Source: Ottowia sp.
GTDB lineage: Bacteria > Pseudomonadota > Gammaproteobacteria > Burkholderiales > Burkholderiaceae_C
Assembly: GCA_023228705.1 (NCBI GenBank)
Contig: JALOAS010000005.1
Location: 1-62,955 of the forward strand
Length of the DNA: 62,955 nt
Reading direction: 5' to 3'
Numbering within the stretch: position 1 is the first letter of the stretch; every line of letters begins with the position of its first letter. Below the pieces are notes generated by a model. That model worked only from the letters and a program-made list of their open reading frames with translations. It was not told where the DNA came from and did no database searches. The position numbers were made by a program, and so were the translations under genes. Below are positions 8,744-18,385 of this stretch, piece by piece.

Positions 8744-9982
8744 ATGAAACTCCTGCACACCTCCGACTGGCACCTGGGCCGCACCCTGTACGGCAAGGCG
8801 CGCCACGACGAGCATCAGGCGTTCCTGGCCTGGCTGGCCGACAAGATCGAGCAGGAGCACGTCGACGTGCTGCTGGTGGCAGGCGACATCTTTGACACGA
8901 CCACGCCAAGCAACCGGGCGCAGGCGCTGTACTATCGCTTCCTGTGCCGGGTGGCCGCATCACGCTGCCGCCACGTGGTCGTCATTGGCGGCAACCACGA
9001 CTCACCCTCGTTCCTGGACGCGCCGCGCGAGCTGCTGCAGGCGCTGGACGTGCACGTGGTGGGCGCCGCAGCAGCCGATCCGGCGGACGAAGTGCTGCTG
9101 CTGCGCGACGGGCAGGGCCGGCCCGAGCTCATCGTCTGCGCGGTGCCGTACCTGCGCGACCGCGACCTGCGCACCGCGGAGGCGGGAGAGACGCTGCAGG
9201 ACAAGGAGCGCAAGCTGCTGGCCGGGCTGCGCGCGCACTATGCGGCCGTGGGCGCCGCGGCCGGGCAAAAGCAAAAGGAAGCAGGCACGGACGTTCCCAT
9301 CGTCGGCATGGGGCACCTGTTCACCGCTGGCGGCCAGACGCTGGAAGGCGACGGCGTGCGCGAGCTTTACGTGGGGTCGCTGGCGCATGTGACCCCGGGC
9401 ATTTTCCCGGCCTGCATGGACTACGTGGCGCTGGGCCACCTGCACGTGCCGCAGGCCGTGGGCGGCTCCGAGGCCATCCGCTACAGCGGCTCGCCGCTGG
9501 CCATGGGCTTTGGCGAGGCCGGGCAGCAAAAGAGCGTCTGCCTGGTCCGCTTCGAGCAGCGCGAGCCCGCGGTGCGCTGCAAGCCCATTCCAACGTTCCA
9601 GCAGCTGGCGCGGCTGCGCGGCGACTGGGAGACCATCAGCGCGCGCCTGCACGCGCTGGCGCAGGATGAGCACGCTCAGGGCACGACCTGGCTGGAGATC
9701 GTCTACGAGGGCGACGCCGTCGTGGGCGACCTGCGCGAGCGCCTGCAGGCACTCACGGCGGATACCCATCTGGAGGTGCTGCGCGTGCAGAACCGGCGCG
9801 TCGTTGCGCTTGCGCTGGACGCGCCGCAGGCGCATGAATCGCTGGACGAGCTGGACGAAACACAAGTCTTTGACCACTGCCTGGACGCGCACGACGTGCC
9901 GGCCGCGCAACGCGACGCGCTGCAGCAGACGTACCGCGAGGCGCTGGCGCTGCTGCACGAGGACGACGCCCGCGCCGGCTGA
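8744..9982 (+). CDS. sbcD: Exonuclease subunit SbcD (Mre11-type)
   Basis: 412-residue nuclease subunit of the SbcCD (Mre11-Rad50) complex, which processes hairpins, cruciforms and blocked DNA ends. Metallophosphoesterase motifs appear in order: SDWHLG near residue 7, GDIFD near 46, GGNHD near 83, GMGHL near 190 and ALGHLHVPQ near 230. Together they form the two-metal site. A C-terminal SbcD-type capping domain follows. ATG 8744 opens directly on the conserved MKLLHTSDWHLG. The 139-bp gap from jetD contains nothing I recognise beyond a short GAGCCTGTCGG stretch that resembles the inverted-repeat end of the element at 46644. sbcC follows after 3 bp. Confidence 0.95.
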   Translation: MKLLHTSDWHLGRTLYGKARHDEHQAFLAWLADKIEQEHVDVLLVAGDIFDTTTPSNRAQALYYRFLCRVAASRCRHVVVIGGNHDSPSFLDAPRELLQALDVHVVGAAAADPADEVLLLRDGQGRPELIVCAVPYLRDRDLRTAEAGETLQDKERKLLAGLRAHYAAVGAAAGQKQKEAGTDVPIVGMGHLFTAGGQTLEGDGVRELYVGSLAHVTPGIFPACMDYVALGHLHVPQAVGGSEAIRYSGSPLAMGFGEAGQQKSVCLVRFEQREPAVRCKPIPTFQQLARLRGDWETISARLHALAQDEHAQGTTWLEIVYEGDAVVGDLRERLQALTADTHLEVLRVQNRRVVALALDAPQAHESLDELDETQVFDHCLDAHDVPAAQRDALQQTYREALALLHEDDARAG

Positions 9983-9985
9983 GCC

Positions 9986-12900
9986 ATGCAAATCCGCAGC
10001 CTGCGCCTTGCCAACCTCAACTCGCTGACCGGCGAGTGGGAGATCGACCTCACCCACCCGGCGTACGCGTCCGACGGCATCTTTGCCATCACCGGGCCCA
10101 CCGGCGCCGGCAAGAGCACGCTGCTCGACGCCCTGTGCCTGGCGCTGTACGGGCGCACGCCGCGACTGGACCGCATCAGCCAGAGCAGCAACGAAATCAT
10201 GTCGCGCCACACCGGCCACTGCTTTGCCGAGGTGACCTTTGCCACCGCCGCGGGCGTGTTCCGCTGCCACTGGAGCCAGCGCCGCGCGCGCAGGAAGGCC
10301 GATGGCGCGTTGCAGCAGCCCAGGCATGAGCTGGCCGACGCGCAAACCGGCAAGCTGCTGGCAACGAAGATACGCGACGTGGCCGAGCGCGTGGTTGCGG
10401 TCACCGGAATGGACTTTGAGCGCTTCACGCGATCCATGCTGCTGGCGCAGGGCGGCTTTGCCGCATTCCTGCAGGCCGACGCCGACGCACGCGCGCCCAT
10501 CCTGGAGCAAATCACCGGCACCGACGTCTACAGCCGTATTTCAATGGTCGTACACGAGCGCCAGCGCGCCGAGCAGGACAAGCTCAAGCTGCTGCAGGCG
10601 GCGATACAGGGCGTGCAACTGCTGACGCCCGAACAGGAACACGAGCTGGTCCAGGCCCGAAAAGCAAAAGAAAAGGAAGCCGATGAAGCAGCGCGGACGC
10701 TGACCGCGCTGGCCGCCGCGCTGGCGTGGCGGCGCAAGCTGGCCGGGCTGCAGGATGAAATCAAGGCGCTGGCCGGCGAGCAGCAGAAACTGCTGCAGGA
10801 CGTGGCTGCATTCCAGCCCGAGCAGCACCGGCTGGACCGCGCGTTGCACGCCGCCACGCTCGACGGCCCCTGGGCCAGCCTGTCGGCGCTGCGCCAGCAG
10901 CAGGCAAGCGAGCAGCGCAGGCTGCAGGAGCAGCAGAAAACGCTGCCAGTGCTTCATGACGCGCTGCAAGCCAGGGTCAAACAGGTGCAAGCCGCCAGGG
11001 CGGAAAATGCCCGCCTCAAGGGTGAGCTCAAGGCCGCTGCGCCGCTGTGGACGCAGGTGCGCCTGCTGGACCAGCGGCTGGCCGACCAGGCCAAGGCCGT
11101 CGCCGCCAGCGGGCAGAGCTGCCAGCAGATCCGGCGCGACGTGCAGGCCAGGCAAGGCGTGCAGGACAAAAACCGGCAGCAACTGGTGCGGGCGCAGGAC
11201 GAGCAGGCGCGCATTGCACGGGAGCTGGCCGCCAGCGCCGGCGACGCATGGCTGGTGGGCAACCTCTCGGCGGTCGAGGCGCAGCTGGATCAGTTGCGGG
11301 CGCTGCAGGATGAGGTTGACGTGCTGGAGACGGCCCGCCGCGGCGCTGCGGCTGACCTCGAACAGGCCACGAAGGCTACGCAGGACCGCAGCAGGGCCCG
11401 CGCGCAAAATCAGGACAACAGGCAGCAGGCCGCCCATGCCGTGCAGCAGGCCCGCGACGCGCTGGAGCGGCTGCTGGCCGGCAGGCTGCTGCGCGAATAC
11501 CGCGCCCAGCGCGACGCGCTGCAGCGTGAAGCCGCGCTGCTGCACAAGATCGCGTCGCTGGAAGACGAGCGCGAACGGCTGCAGGATGGCGAGCCCTGCC
11601 CGCTGTGCGGCGCCACCCACCACCCCTGGGCCAGCGGCCAGACGCCACAGCCCAGCGCGGTCGAGCAAAAAATCGCCGCGCTGGACACGCAGATCGCGCA
11701 AGCCGAACAGCAGGAAACCCTCATCGCGCAGCGGCAGGCCGCGCTGCAAGCTGCAACCGAGGCCCTTGCGCAGGCTGAAAAAAGCGAAGCCGAAGCCCGC
11801 CACCGCGAGCAGCTGGCCGGGCAGAAGCTGTCTGAAGTGCAAGAGCGGCTGCGGCAAACGCGCAGCCGGCTGGCCGACAGCCGGGGCGCGGTCGCGGGCC
11901 GGCTGGAACCGCTGGGCATCACGGAGCTGGGCAACCCCGCCACCCTGCTGCAGACGCTGCGGCAGCGGCTGCGTGCCTGGCAGGCGCTGGAGCAGGAAAA
12001 GACGCAGGCTGAGCGCCAGATCAGCGAACTGAACGCGGAAATTGCGCGCATTGCGTCCCTCATCGACGCGCAGGGCGCGGCGTTGACAGCTGCAGAACAA
12101 CAGGTAGCGCAACAGCAACAGGCGCTGCAAGACGCGCGCCGGCAGCGCAGCGGGCTCTATGGTGACCGGGACCCGCAGGCCGAAGAAGCGCGCTTGCGGC
12201 AGGCCCAGGAAGAAGCGGAAGCCGCCGAAGGCAAGGCCAGCGAGCAGCAGGCAGACTTGCAGCAGCAGGTGCACGCCGCACAAACCGCTTGCGAAGCACT
12301 GCAGGCGCAAATCGCAGAGCGGCAACCCGTGCTTGGCAAGCAAGAAGCCGAATTTGCCGGTGCGCTGCAGCGCGCCGGCTTTGCAGACGAGGCGGCCCTG
12401 GACCAGGCCCGCCTGCCTGCGGATGCGCGCGACGCGCTGGCCAGCCGCGCGCGGCAGCTGCAGCAGCGGCAAACCGAACTGAACGCGCGGCTGCAGGACC
12501 GCCAGCAGCAGCTGGCCAGCGAACAGGCCCGGGCGCTCAGCGAGCAGACGCAGGATGCGCTGCAAGAGGCGCTGCAGGCGCAGCAGCAGGCGCTGGACGG
12601 CCTGCGCGACACGGTGGCGGAAATCAGGCAGCAGCTGGCGGCAAACGAACAGGCCAGGCAGCGCATGGCTGCCCGGCAGGCCGAGATGGAGGCGCAGCGC
12701 CGGGACTGCGCGCGCTGGGACGACCTGCACGCGCTCATAGGCTCGGCCGACGGCAAGAAGTACCGCAACTTTGCGCAGGGCCTGACCTTTGAGATCATGG
12801 TTGGCCACGCCAACCGCGAGCTGCAAAAAATGAGCGACCGCTACCTGTTGGTCCGCGACGCCAGCCAGCCGCTGGAGCTGAACGTGCTGGACGCCTGGCA

Positions 12901-13243
12901 GGCCGGCGAGATCCGCTCAACGCAGAACCTCTCGGGCGGCGAGAGCTTCATTGTCAGCCTGGCGCTGGCGCTGGGGCTGGCGCAGATGGCCAGCCGCAAC
13001 GTGCGCATCGATTCGCTGTTCCTGGACGAAGGCTTCGGCACGCTGGACGAGCAGGCGCTCGATACCGCGCTGCAGGCGCTGGCCACGCTGCAGCAGGACG
13101 GCAAGCTGATTGGCATCATCTCGCACCTGCCCGCGCTCAAGGAGCGAATTGCCACGCAGATCCGCGTCGAGCCGCTGACCGGGGGCAGGAGCCGGCTCTC
13201 GGGGCCGGGCTGCCGCGCGCTCCAGCGCGCCGATTCCTCCTGA
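9986..13243 (+). CDS. sbcC: Exonuclease subunit SbcC (Rad50-type ATPase)
   Basis: 1085-residue Rad50-like partner of SbcD. The P-loop GPTGAGKS is at residues 37-44. Two coiled-coil arms flank the zinc-hook CPLC (Cys538 and Cys541). The C-terminus holds the signature NLSGGESF and the Walker B LFLDEGFGTLD. The head domains bind SbcD and DNA; the hook joins two molecules. Length and motif order are normal. The start is 3 bp after the sbcD stop, so the two are co-translated. The next gene is convergent, with about 54 bp between stops. It has no detectable relation to the Wadjet genes beyond adjacency and similar SMC-type architecture. Confidence 0.95.
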   Translation: MQIRSLRLANLNSLTGEWEIDLTHPAYASDGIFAITGPTGAGKSTLLDALCLALYGRTPRLDRISQSSNEIMSRHTGHCFAEVTFATAAGVFRCHWSQRRARRKADGALQQPRHELADAQTGKLLATKIRDVAERVVAVTGMDFERFTRSMLLAQGGFAAFLQADADARAPILEQITGTDVYSRISMVVHERQRAEQDKLKLLQAAIQGVQLLTPEQEHELVQARKAKEKEADEAARTLTALAAALAWRRKLAGLQDEIKALAGEQQKLLQDVAAFQPEQHRLDRALHAATLDGPWASLSALRQQQASEQRRLQEQQKTLPVLHDALQARVKQVQAARAENARLKGELKAAAPLWTQVRLLDQRLADQAKAVAASGQSCQQIRRDVQARQGVQDKNRQQLVRAQDEQARIARELAASAGDAWLVGNLSAVEAQLDQLRALQDEVDVLETARRGAAADLEQATKATQDRSRARAQNQDNRQQAAHAVQQARDALERLLAGRLLREYRAQRDALQREAALLHKIASLEDERERLQDGEPCPLCGATHHPWASGQTPQPSAVEQKIAALDTQIAQAEQQETLIAQRQAALQAATEALAQAEKSEAEARHREQLAGQKLSEVQERLRQTRSRLADSRGAVAGRLEPLGITELGNPATLLQTLRQRLRAWQALEQEKTQAERQISELNAEIARIASLIDAQGAALTAAEQQVAQQQQALQDARRQRSGLYGDRDPQAEEARLRQAQEEAEAAEGKASEQQADLQQQVHAAQTACEALQAQIAERQPVLGKQEAEFAGALQRAGFADEAALDQARLPADARDALASRARQLQQRQTELNARLQDRQQQLASEQARALSEQTQDALQEALQAQQQALDGLRDTVAEIRQQLAANEQARQRMAARQAEMEAQRRDCARWDDLHALIGSADGKKYRNFAQGLTFEIMVGHANRELQKMSDRYLLVRDASQPLELNVLDAWQAGEIRSTQNLSGGESFIVSLALALGLAQMASRNVRIDSLFLDEGFGTLDEQALDTALQALATLQQDGKLIGIISHLPALKERIATQIRVEPLTGGRSRLSGPGCRALQRADSS

Positions 13244-13297
13244 CAGCCCGCTGTTTTTTGCGCTGCAAAACGCAGACAAGCCGCCGGTTCAGCCCGC

Positions 13298-14794
13298 CTA
13301 CGGCTCCGAGCCATGATGATTCACGGCAAGGCGCAGGTTGCCGCGAAACCCCTTTTCCGATGCAAGCGGGACCAGGTAGTCGCCACCTTCGGATTCACAC
13401 TGGCTGCCACGCAGCTCGCTGGATGCGGCGTCGGCCAGCACGTAGCGCACGTTCCAACCCTCGTTGGTGAGCGTGATGCGAACGACCACGGTATCGCGAA
13501 AGAGGTATTCCCCCTCGACGTGGGTCTTGAACCACAGCTTGCCGTCGACCGTGTAGCCCGTGCTGGATACCGTCAGTTCAACGCTGAACACCACCGTGTT
13601 GCCGATGGTGATTTGCGCGCTGTCCAGGAAAGCCGAGAACAGGACCGGCGCCCGCGCGTCGTCCAGGCCAATCCGCTGCGGGTGCATGAGCTCGTCGTAC
13701 TGGCGCAAGATGGCGCTGTAGGTGTCGCGGCGCCGCTCGGTCAGCTTCCACAGGCGGTCGCCCCGCGTGGCAACCGTGGCCTCGAAATAATACGAGCCCC
13801 GCACCTCCTGCCCGCTGTCCTTGGCCTTTTGCACCGATGGCGGCAGCGGCAGCGCCTGCACCTGCATCAGCCCGTCGACGCGCAGGTCGCCAAACAGGAA
13901 GCGCACCAGGTTCTGGTAGCCTGCTTCGGAGTTGACCACGCCGTAGGTTCCGCTGTGGCTGCGGTAGGCAAAGGCACGCGGCGCGCCACGCACGGTCGCG
14001 TTTTCTATCTGGACCAGGCCGTCGCTCATTTCACCGGCCAGCGCGCGCGAGATGCCCAGCGCCACCTCGTAGTCGCGGTGGTTGGTCCCCACAAAGCAGA
14101 AAAAGCGCTGCGGGTCAAATTTGCCGTCCAGCGTATCAACCCGCGCCGGCTCGTCCTTCAGGCCCAGGTAGCCGGCCATCTTGCGCCGGTTGAAATTGTT
14201 CATGTCCCACAGGCTCAGCACCGCCGGCACGTTGATGCCGCCCAGCTCTATGCCATTGTGCGGCGTGGCATAGGTAAACACCTTGTCGACCAGGGCCCGG
14301 TCCTGCGGGCTGCTGATGGCATCGTTCTGCAGGAAGCTGCGGCACACCAGCCCGCCCATGGAGTGCGCCACCAGATGGACCCGAAACGCGGCCAGGCAGG
14401 CGGCGTCGTCGCCGCACATCTCCTCGCGGATCTGGTAGATCAGCGCTTTCAGGCCACGGGCCGCCTCGACGATGGACAGGGCCTTGCCCCGGCCAAAATC
14501 GCGGTCGGCCGCATCGTAGTAGCGGTAGATGATGATGCTGCGCTCAGGCAGCTCGCTGCGCAGTTCCTGCCCGTCGCTGTAGATGTCGCGGTAGCCGTGG
14601 TCCTTCATGAGCCGGATCAGCGGCGACTCGAACACGTGCCGCTGCACGGCGCCCGTCCAGCTCTGGCGTATCTTGGTCGAGCCCAGGTTGAACCCCATGT
14701 ACGGGGTGGCGACCGTCGCGGCCACCTCGTTTGGCGTCATGACGTAGCCACGGACATAAATGATTGGGAAATAAGGCGCAGCAAGTGGATTCAC
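13298..14794 (-). CDS. Alpha/beta-hydrolase, lipase-like (PGAP1/triacylglycerol-lipase type)
   Basis: 498-residue hydrolase. The nucleophile elbow is AHSMGG, with the serine at about residue 145. Just inside the start is a YFPIIYVRGY strand, common in lipases that begin with an oxyanion-hole segment. The C-terminal 200 residues look beta-rich and are not recognised. The start is assigned to GTG 14794 because an AGGAG lies 6 nt upstream and the frame then begins at the conserved strand; the only in-frame ATG nearby is inside the fold. No signal peptide is visible, so it is probably cytoplasmic. Substrate unknown. Confidence 0.72.
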   Translation of the reverse strand: MNPLAAPYFPIIYVRGYVMTPNEVAATVATPYMGFNLGSTKIRQSWTGAVQRHVFESPLIRLMKDHGYRDIYSDGQELRSELPERSIIIYRYYDAADRDFGRGKALSIVEAARGLKALIYQIREEMCGDDAACLAAFRVHLVAHSMGGLVCRSFLQNDAISSPQDRALVDKVFTYATPHNGIELGGINVPAVLSLWDMNNFNRRKMAGYLGLKDEPARVDTLDGKFDPQRFFCFVGTNHRDYEVALGISRALAGEMSDGLVQIENATVRGAPRAFAYRSHSGTYGVVNSEAGYQNLVRFLFGDLRVDGLMQVQALPLPPSVQKAKDSGQEVRGSYYFEATVATRGDRLWKLTERRRDTYSAILRQYDELMHPQRIGLDDARAPVLFSAFLDSAQITIGNTVVFSVELTVSSTGYTVDGKLWFKTHVEGEYLFRDTVVVRITLTNEGWNVRYVLADAASSELRGSQCESEGGDYLVPLASEKGFRGNLRLAVNHHGSEP

Positions 14795-14921
14795 GGCTGG
14801 ACTCCTGCATGGACAAGGCCGGGCTCGCACCAGTCTAACGCGGCTGGCACCATTCAGGAACCGGAACGCAGGCGGCTGCCGTGCCATCATGTGCTGCAGA
14901 CGCAACCTGAAGGAGCAGCTC

Positions 14922-15593
14922 ATGCGCAAGACCCTTTTCATCACCGGCGCGTCCAGCGGCATAGGCGCGGCAACGGCGCGGGCAGCGGTGTCTGCCGGCT
15001 GGCAGGTGAGCCTGCTGGCGCGCTCGACAGACCGGCTGCAGGCGCTGGCGCAAGAGCTCGGACCTGCCGCGCTGGCGCTGACTGGCGATGTGACGCAACA
15101 GGCCAGCGTCGAGCTGGCGGTGCACCGGACGGTACAGCACTTTGATGCGATTCATGCCGTCTTTGCCAACGCCGGCCGCGGCGCCGCGCAGCCCGGCGTC
15201 CAAACCGGCGACCCGGCCGACTGGCGCGGCCTCATCGACCTCAACATCCTGGGCGTGCTGCTGACCGCGCATGCCACGCTGCCCGAATTGCGCAAGACAC
15301 GGGGCACGCTGGTGCTCACGGGGTCGGCGGCCGGGCGCAGGCACATCCAGGGGTCGGTCTACGGTGCAACCAAGTGGTTCGTGCACGGCCTGGCGGGCAA
15401 CCTGGCCGAGGAAATGCGCACCTGGGGCGGACGCTGCGGCGTCGTGGCGCCGGGCATGGTCGATACGCCGTTTTTTGACGACGGCGCGCCAGGCAAGCTG
15501 CAGGCCGCGGACGTGGCGGCGGCGGTGCTGCACATGATCGATGCCCCGGCGCGCGCGGCGGTGCGCGAGATTTACCTGATGCCGCAGGATTGA
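14922..15593 (+). CDS. SDR family NAD(P)-dependent oxidoreductase
   Basis: 223-residue short-chain dehydrogenase. The Rossmann glycine motif TGASSGIG is near residues 8-15, the NAG segment appears as FANAGRG, and the catalytic pair is in YGATK (Tyr-x3-Lys). The GxxxGxG spacing and Lys/Arg-containing second strand do not settle NAD versus NADP. An AAGGAG (14910-14915) sits 6 nt before ATG 14922 and decides the start. It stands alone between a divergent lipase-like gene and an acyltransferase. Substrate cannot be read from the sequence. Confidence 0.85.
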   Translation: MRKTLFITGASSGIGAATARAAVSAGWQVSLLARSTDRLQALAQELGPAALALTGDVTQQASVELAVHRTVQHFDAIHAVFANAGRGAAQPGVQTGDPADWRGLIDLNILGVLLTAHATLPELRKTRGTLVLTGSAAGRRHIQGSVYGATKWFVHGLAGNLAEEMRTWGGRCGVVAPGMVDTPFFDDGAPGKLQAADVAAAVLHMIDAPARAAVREIYLMPQD

Positions 15594-15689
15594 TCGGGGC
15601 CAGCAGGCACGTCGCAAGCAGGGCAGGCAGATGCAGGCACCGCGTGCTGGCATTGCCGCTCACCGGCACATAACGGGTACGATGACATC

Positions 15690-16649
15690 ATGATGACCCA
15701 TGACACTGGCCAAGTCGCCTGCACCGCGACCCTGCGCGGCATCGATAGCCTGATCGCGCATGTGCGCGACAAGGCTCCGATTCGCATGGCCGTGGTTCAT
15801 CCCTGCGACGCTCTCAGTCTGGGCGGCGCGGTGGATGCCCATGCAGCAGGCGTCATCACGCCGGTGCTGGTGGCGCCGGCAGCCAGGCTGCGACAGGCTG
15901 CTGCGGACGCGGACCTTGACATCTCGGGCTTTGACATCGTGGACGTGCCGCACAGCCACGCTGCCGCCGCTATCGCGGCGCAACTGGCCGGCAAGGGCGA
16001 AGTGCAGGCGCTGATGAAAGGCAGCCTGCACAGCGACGAATACCTGGGCGCCATCCTGGCACCGGAGGTCGGCCTGCGCACCGAACGGCGACTGTCGCAC
16101 TGCTATGTGATGCAAATCGCAAGCTACCCGCGCCCGTTCATCATCACCGACGCGGCCATCAACATTGCCCCCACGCTTGAAGACAAGGCAGACATCGTGC
16201 GCAATGCCATTTCGCTGGCGCACGTCATCGGCGTGGCCGAGCCGCGGGTAGCGATCCTGGCCGCGGTGGAAACCGTGAATCCGCGCATGCAGGCGACGCT
16301 GGATGCGGCCGCCCTGTGCAAGATGGTGGACCGGCGCCAGATCATGGGTGGCCTGTTGGATGGGCCGCTGGCTTTTGACAATGCCGTGTCACCGCAGGCG
16401 GCACGGGTGAAAAACATTCACTCGCCCGTGGCCGGCCGTGCTGACGTGCTGGTGGTACCGGACCTGCAGAGCGGCAACATGCTGGCCAAGCAGCTGGAAA
16501 TCCTGGGCGGCGCGGAAAGCGCGGGCATCGTGATGGGCGCACGCGTCCCCATTGTCCTGACCAGTCGCTCCGACTCGCGCATGACGCGCCTGGCCTCCTG
16601 TGCCATCGCGCTCATGCTGGCCGAACGCTACCTGCTGGTGCCGCCATGA
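15690..16649 (+). CDS. Phosphate acetyl/butyryltransferase family protein
   Basis: 319-residue protein of the PTA/PTB fold (Pfam PF01515 type), which moves an acyl group between coenzyme A and phosphate. Recognisable parts are the central MKGSLHSDEYLGAIL segment, the ITDAAINIAP strand, and the C-terminal SGNMLAKQLEILGGAESAG block. It is shorter than full PTA and lacks an enoyl-CoA hydratase domain, so it is closer to phosphate butyryltransferase or stand-alone short PTA. The start could be ATG 15690 or the adjacent ATG 15693. An SDR gene follows 70 bp on. Together they hint at short-chain acyl metabolism; this is inference. Confidence 0.82.
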   Translation: MMTHDTGQVACTATLRGIDSLIAHVRDKAPIRMAVVHPCDALSLGGAVDAHAAGVITPVLVAPAARLRQAAADADLDISGFDIVDVPHSHAAAAIAAQLAGKGEVQALMKGSLHSDEYLGAILAPEVGLRTERRLSHCYVMQIASYPRPFIITDAAINIAPTLEDKADIVRNAISLAHVIGVAEPRVAILAAVETVNPRMQATLDAAALCKMVDRRQIMGGLLDGPLAFDNAVSPQAARVKNIHSPVAGRADVLVVPDLQSGNMLAKQLEILGGAESAGIVMGARVPIVLTSRSDSRMTRLASCAIALMLAERYLLVPP

Positions 16650-16719
16650 GCGTGGCAACAGGATACGTGCCGTCCCTTCTGCCTTCCCTTGATCTCATCG
16701 CCCCTCTCGAGGTTTCGTC

Positions 16720-17472
16720 ATGAAATACAGCTTCAAGGGCCATGTCGCCCTGGTTACCGGTGCAGGCTCCGGCATTGGTGATGCAACAGCGCGGCTGCTT
16801 GCGCACAACGGCCTCGGCGTCGTCGTCTCGGACATCAACGGCGACGCTGTGCAGCGCGTGGTGCAGGCCATCGTTGCTGCCGGCGGTCGCGCCGCGGCGC
16901 ACGTGGGCAACGTGGCCCGGCCGGAAGATGCCCGGGCGGCCGTTGCCTGCGCCACGCAGGAATTCGGCGCCCTGCACCTGGCGTTCAACAACGCCGGCGT
17001 CAGCGGCGTCGTCAAGCCGGTGGCCGAGATGGCGGCCGATGAATGGCAGCACGTCATCGACATCAACCTCTCGGGCGTGCAATACGCCATGCACGCGCAG
17101 ATTCCGGCCATGCTGAAGGCCGGTGGCGGCGCCATCGTCAACATGTCGTCCATCCTGGGGCTGGTGGGCAGCGCGGGTTCACCGGCCTACGTGGCCGCCA
17201 AGCATGGCGTGACCGGCCTCACGCGCGCTGCAGCGCTGGCGTATTCGGACCAGGGCATCCGCATCAACTCCATCCACCCCGGATACGTCGAGACACCGAT
17301 TCTCTCGGTGCTTGACGACGCCATGCGCGCCGAGATGGTCAGCAAGCACCCCATGGGACGCATAGGCCGGCCCGAGGAGATCGCGCATGCCGCCGCATTC
17401 CTGCTGTCCGAAGGCGCCAGCTTCATGACCGGCAGCGCGCTGGTGGTCGATGGTGGCTATACGGCGGCCTGA
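16720..17472 (+). CDS. SDR family oxidoreductase (classical)
   Basis: 250-residue classical short-chain dehydrogenase: TGAGSGIG glycine motif near residue 12, NNAGVSG, catalytic YVAAK, and a C-terminal GSALVVDGGYTAA ending typical of the glucose-dehydrogenase/FabG-like group. GAGG lies 8 nt upstream of ATG 16720. Probably co-transcribed with the acyltransferase gene 70 bp before it. Substrate unknown; FabG-like reduction of a short 3-oxoacyl substrate is one possibility. Confidence 0.87.
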   Translation: MKYSFKGHVALVTGAGSGIGDATARLLAHNGLGVVVSDINGDAVQRVVQAIVAAGGRAAAHVGNVARPEDARAAVACATQEFGALHLAFNNAGVSGVVKPVAEMAADEWQHVIDINLSGVQYAMHAQIPAMLKAGGGAIVNMSSILGLVGSAGSPAYVAAKHGVTGLTRAAALAYSDQGIRINSIHPGYVETPILSVLDDAMRAEMVSKHPMGRIGRPEEIAHAAAFLLSEGASFMTGSALVVDGGYTAA

Positions 17473-17623
17473 ACCCATGGCAGCAGCCGGCCGGCGCCCC
17501 CCGCCCGGAGCCGGTCGTGCGCCAGGCCGGATGCTTGCCCAGCCATTTTGCGTTGTCACAAAGGCCCGCTGATGGCAAGATGCATGCAGCACGCATCCGC
17601 GCAGCAGCATCAGGAGTTCTTGC

Positions 17624-18205
17624 ATGGAACAGGTACAGATACACGAGATACACATTGACGCAGACCGCCTGGTGGCCGGTCTTGCCCGCAACTGGTGGGC
17701 GCTGCTCTTGCGGGGCCTGCTGGCCGTTGCCTTTGCCGTTTTCACCTGGCTTCAACCGGCGTTGTCGATCACCGCCATGGTGCTGGTGTTTGGCGCCTGG
17801 GTGCTGGTCGAGGGCCTGCTGGGCATCTGGGCGGCCTGGACCATGCGCGGCAGCGGCAACCGCTCGTGGCTGCTCCTGCTGTGGGGCCTGGCCAGCGTCA
17901 TTGCCGGCGTGCTCACGCTGGCCATGCCGGGTATCACCGCAATCGTGCTCCTGTATTTCATCGCGGCCTGGGCATGCGTCACCGGTATCCTGCAGGTGCT
18001 GGCTGCGATCCGCCTGCGCAAGGTCATCAACAACGAGTGGTGGCTCATCCTGGCCGGCGTACTGTCGCTGCTGTTTGGCGTCCTGCTCGTGGCGTCGCCG
18101 TTTTCCGGCGCGCTGGCCATTGCCTGGCTGATCGCAAGCTACGCGTTCATCCTGGGCGTCCTGCTGGTGCTGGTGTCGCTGCGGCTGCGCCGGCTGCGGC
18201 GCTGA
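17624..18205 (+). CDS. HdeD-like (DUF308) integral membrane protein
   Basis: 193-residue protein with about six hydrophobic helices arranged as repeats of two: WWALLLRGLLAVAFAVFTWL, MVLVFGAWVLVEGLLGIW, LLLLWGLASVIAGVLTL and so on. This is the HdeD/DUF308 pattern. HdeD in enterobacteria protects against acid at high cell density; here the function is unproven. AGGAG lies 6 nt before ATG 17624. Both ends are cytoplasmic-looking, with an Arg-rich C-terminus. After its stop, 18226-18327 carries an open frame of 33 codons from a GTG that looks weakly coding but is unassigned. Confidence 0.8.
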   Translation: MEQVQIHEIHIDADRLVAGLARNWWALLLRGLLAVAFAVFTWLQPALSITAMVLVFGAWVLVEGLLGIWAAWTMRGSGNRSWLLLLWGLASVIAGVLTLAMPGITAIVLLYFIAAWACVTGILQVLAAIRLRKVINNEWWLILAGVLSLLFGVLLVASPFSGALAIAWLIASYAFILGVLLVLVSLRLRRLRR

Positions 18206-18348
18206 GCCATGCAGGGCACGCGGCGGTGATTTCCACGCCCGACAGCGCCGTGCGCGCCGGTGTCGAGCCCACCAGCGAGGAATGGGTCGCGGCGCGGCAC
18301 GCGCAAGCGCTGATCGCGCAGGAATAACGGCACGGCCCGCGGTAGCAC

Positions 18349-18379
18349 TTGACCTTCCCACCGTGGCAAGGCTTATGCT
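18349..18379 (+). promoter_or_regulatory. CueR-type copper-responsive promoter/operator of copA
   Basis: The -35 TTGACC (18349-18354) and -10 TATGCT (18374-18379) are separated by 19 bp, the long spacer diagnostic of MerR-family activated promoters. The spacer and its edges hold the dyad ACCTTCCC...GGCAAGGCT, close to the CueR/HMRTR consensus. A CueR gene lies downstream at 21386. Transcription would begin close to ATG 18386. Confidence 0.85.
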
Positions 18380-18385
18380 GGACCC

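Noticed and set aside
13242..13259. Terminator after sbcC (ACAG/CTGT stem and T6)
   Set aside because: The T run is good but the stem is only 4-5 bp; too weak to list as a terminator.
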